Assembly (NCBI GenBank): GCA_016777395.1
Contig: JADHRO010000125.1
Coordinates: forward strand, 1-6,558
DNA length: 6,558 nucleotides
Direction of reading: 5' to 3'
Origin: Chitinophagales bacterium
GTDB lineage: Bacteria > Bacteroidota > Bacteroidia > Chitinophagales > UBA8649
This document shows positions 5,522 to 6,558 of this stretch, piece by piece (position 1 is the stretch's first letter; each line of letters begins with the position of its first letter). The notes below the pieces were generated by a model. It saw only the letters and a program-made list of their open reading frames with translations. It searched no databases and was not told where the DNA came from. A program made the translations under genes and the position numbers.

Positions 5522-6435
5522 GAAGAAGCTCTATGGCGGGGGTGAAATTGTGCAATCGTTTCTTGTAAATAACTTTGATCTAAATGGGTGTATATTTCAG
5601 TTGTTGTAATGGAGGAGTGTCCCAGCATTTCCTGCACAGCTCTTAAATCTGCTCCACCTTCGACTAGATGTGTGGCAAATGAATGGCGGAAGGTGTGCGG
5701 ACTAACTTTTTTCTGAATACCAGCCTTTTTAACGGCGTCCTTAATAATATAAAAAATCATCACACGGCTCAAACCTTTGCCCCTTCGATTTAAAAACAGG
5801 GTGTTTTCATGCCCTTTCTGTATATTGATGTGATTCCGAATATTGTTTAAATAAATTTTAATTTGCTTAATGGCTTCATTGCCAATAGGAACTAAACGTT
5901 CTTTTTCCCCTTTTCCAAATACTTTGATGAAATCAGCATCGAAGAATAAATGTGCTCTTTTCAAGGTGGTTAGTTCGGAAACTCTTAAGCCACAACTGTA
6001 CAAGGTTTCTATAATAGCTCGATTTCTAATACCTTCATCGGTACTTAAATCTATATGCTCAATTATTTGTTGTATCTCCCCATAGCTTAGGGTATCAGGT
6101 AGCTTTCGACTAAGTTTTGGCGTATCCAACATTTCACAAGGATCTTTGCTAATTATTTGCTCAATCCTTAAGTATTTATAGAATGCTTTAATTCCCGATA
6201 TAATGCGCGATTGCGATTGTTCACTTAGACCAAATTCAGTATTCAAAAACTCAATAAATCTTTGAATATCTTTTAAATTTAAATCCCTAAAACTTTTTGT
6301 CGGCAATTCTATATCTAAATATTGAAGAAGTTTCCGAACATCACGAATATATCCTTGAACGGTGTTAACAGACCTTCCTTTCTCTAACTTGAGGTAATTG
6401 CTAAAATCAATAATATATTCTTCTTCTATAGCCAT
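5518..6435 (-). CDS. xerD: Site-specific tyrosine recombinase XerD
   Basis: A 305-residue tyrosine recombinase; Xer enzymes resolve chromosome dimers at dif near the terminus, acting with a partner recombinase and the FtsK translocase. The N-terminal core-binding (SAM-like) domain spans about residues 5-92 and the catalytic domain about 110-295. The catalytic set is complete: Arg151 (CGLRVSEL), Lys175 (FGKGEKER), His247 and Arg250 (SPHTFRHSFATH), His273 (LGHSS) and nucleophile Tyr282 (TTTEIYTHLD). Length is that of XerC/XerD (about 295-305). The C-terminus and the position divergent from aroQ favour XerD of Bacteroidota over XerC or a mobile-element integrase; there are no att-like repeats or cargo genes alongside. 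Its TAA overlaps the stop of the convergent hydrolase, so no terminator fits between them. I recognised no dif-like site in the window. Confidence 0.92.
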   Translation of the reverse strand: MAIEEEYIIDFSNYLKLEKGRSVNTVQGYIRDVRKLLQYLDIELPTKSFRDLNLKDIQRFIEFLNTEFGLSEQSQSRIISGIKAFYKYLRIEQIISKDPCEMLDTPKLSRKLPDTLSYGEIQQIIEHIDLSTDEGIRNRAIIETLYSCGLRVSELTTLKRAHLFFDADFIKVFGKGEKERLVPIGNEAIKQIKIYLNNIRNHINIQKGHENTLFLNRRGKGLSRVMIFYIIKDAVKKAGIQKKVSPHTFRHSFATHLVEGGADLRAVQEMLGHSSITTTEIYTHLDQSYLQETIAQFHPRHRASS

Positions 6436-6500
6436 TTCTAAATATCTACAGTAAATTTACATATATTATAGTTTTAGGAAAGAAAGTTAAGCAGCTAGTT
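6436..6500. promoter_or_regulatory. Divergent xerD/aroQ promoter region
   Basis: This 65-bp AT-rich gap must hold the promoters of both genes. The self-complementary TAAATTTA (6452-6459) is one base from the TAnnTTTG -7 element on either strand; read leftward it would start xerD about 10 nt before its ATG. TAGTTTTA (6469-6476) is a similar near match for aroQ. Neither has a clear TTTG at -33, so these are weak assignments. Confidence 0.3.
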
Positions 6501-6558
6501 ATGAAAAAGATAATCATTCTCAATGGCCCAAATTTGAATTTGTTAGGAAAGCGAGAAA
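6501..6558 (+). CDS. aroQ: 3-dehydroquinate dehydratase, type II, N-terminal fragment
   Basis: The first 19 codons (plus one base) of a gene that continues past the right edge. They encode MKKIIILNGPNLNLLGKRE, the highly conserved N-terminus of type II dehydroquinase: a first beta strand followed by the NGPNLNLLG loop. The family's active-site arginine and catalytic tyrosine lie just after this point; the Arg-Glu pair at residues 18-19 is the start of the usual REP motif. The enzyme dehydrates 3-dehydroquinate to 3-dehydroshikimate in the shikimate pathway, in the cytoplasm as a dodecamer. It is divergent from xerD, a pairing I recall from other Bacteroidota. Only the fragment can be judged, but the motif is very distinctive. 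Confidence 0.92.
   Translation, partial: MKKIIILNGPNLNLLGKRE

Noticed and set aside
5870..6085. Plus-strand open frame opposite xerD
   Set aside because: Antisense to the catalytic domain around Arg151 and Lys175 of XerD; no independent support.
5518..6435. Tyrosine recombinase as the integrase of a mobile element
   Set aside because: Length and motifs are those of housekeeping XerD, neighbours are core genes, and there are no flanking direct repeats, tRNA target or cargo genes.

Overview
The window looks like ordinary core chromosome of an AT-rich member of the Bacteroidota, probably near the Flavobacteriales. Three things point there: protein similarity recognised by eye (a DUF6580 membrane protein, a short deoxynucleoside kinase next to trpS, and xerD divergent from aroQ), promoters of the TTTG / TAnnTTTG type, and starts that mostly lack a Shine-Dalgarno sequence. 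The lineage is an inference. I see no tRNA, rRNA, CRISPR array, insertion sequence or prophage remnant.

Layout from left to right. Positions 1-515 (minus) hold the N-terminal part of a DUF6580-family membrane protein that runs off the left edge. A divergent promoter region (516-692) separates it from gltA, citrate synthase (693-1979, plus). A perfect 18-bp-arm hairpin (2001-2037) sits between gltA and the convergent pair trpS (2720-3727, minus) and deoxynucleoside kinase (2057-2689, minus), and probably terminates both transcripts. A second divergent region leads to a compact plus-strand cluster: gatC (3885-4175), a LolD/MacB-type ABC ATPase that starts at a GTG inside the gatC stop region (4172-4855), and a small alpha/beta hydrolase (4868-5521). 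The hydrolase stop overlaps the stop of the convergent xerD (5518-6435, minus) in a shared TTAA. A 65-bp divergent region then leads to the first 19 codons of aroQ, which runs off the right edge (6501-6558).

Functionally the genes are mostly housekeeping: TCA cycle entry (GltA), deoxynucleoside salvage (kinase), translation (TrpS and the GatC part of the amidotransferase), chromosome dimer resolution (XerD) and the shikimate pathway (AroQ). The less certain parts are the ABC ATPase, which has no permease beside it, the hydrolase, whose substrate is unknown and whose lid carries an in-frame Phe-Met-Trp duplication, and the DUF6580 membrane protein. I did not find convincing evidence of a new multi-gene system; the findings are modest observations on gene architecture and sequence.
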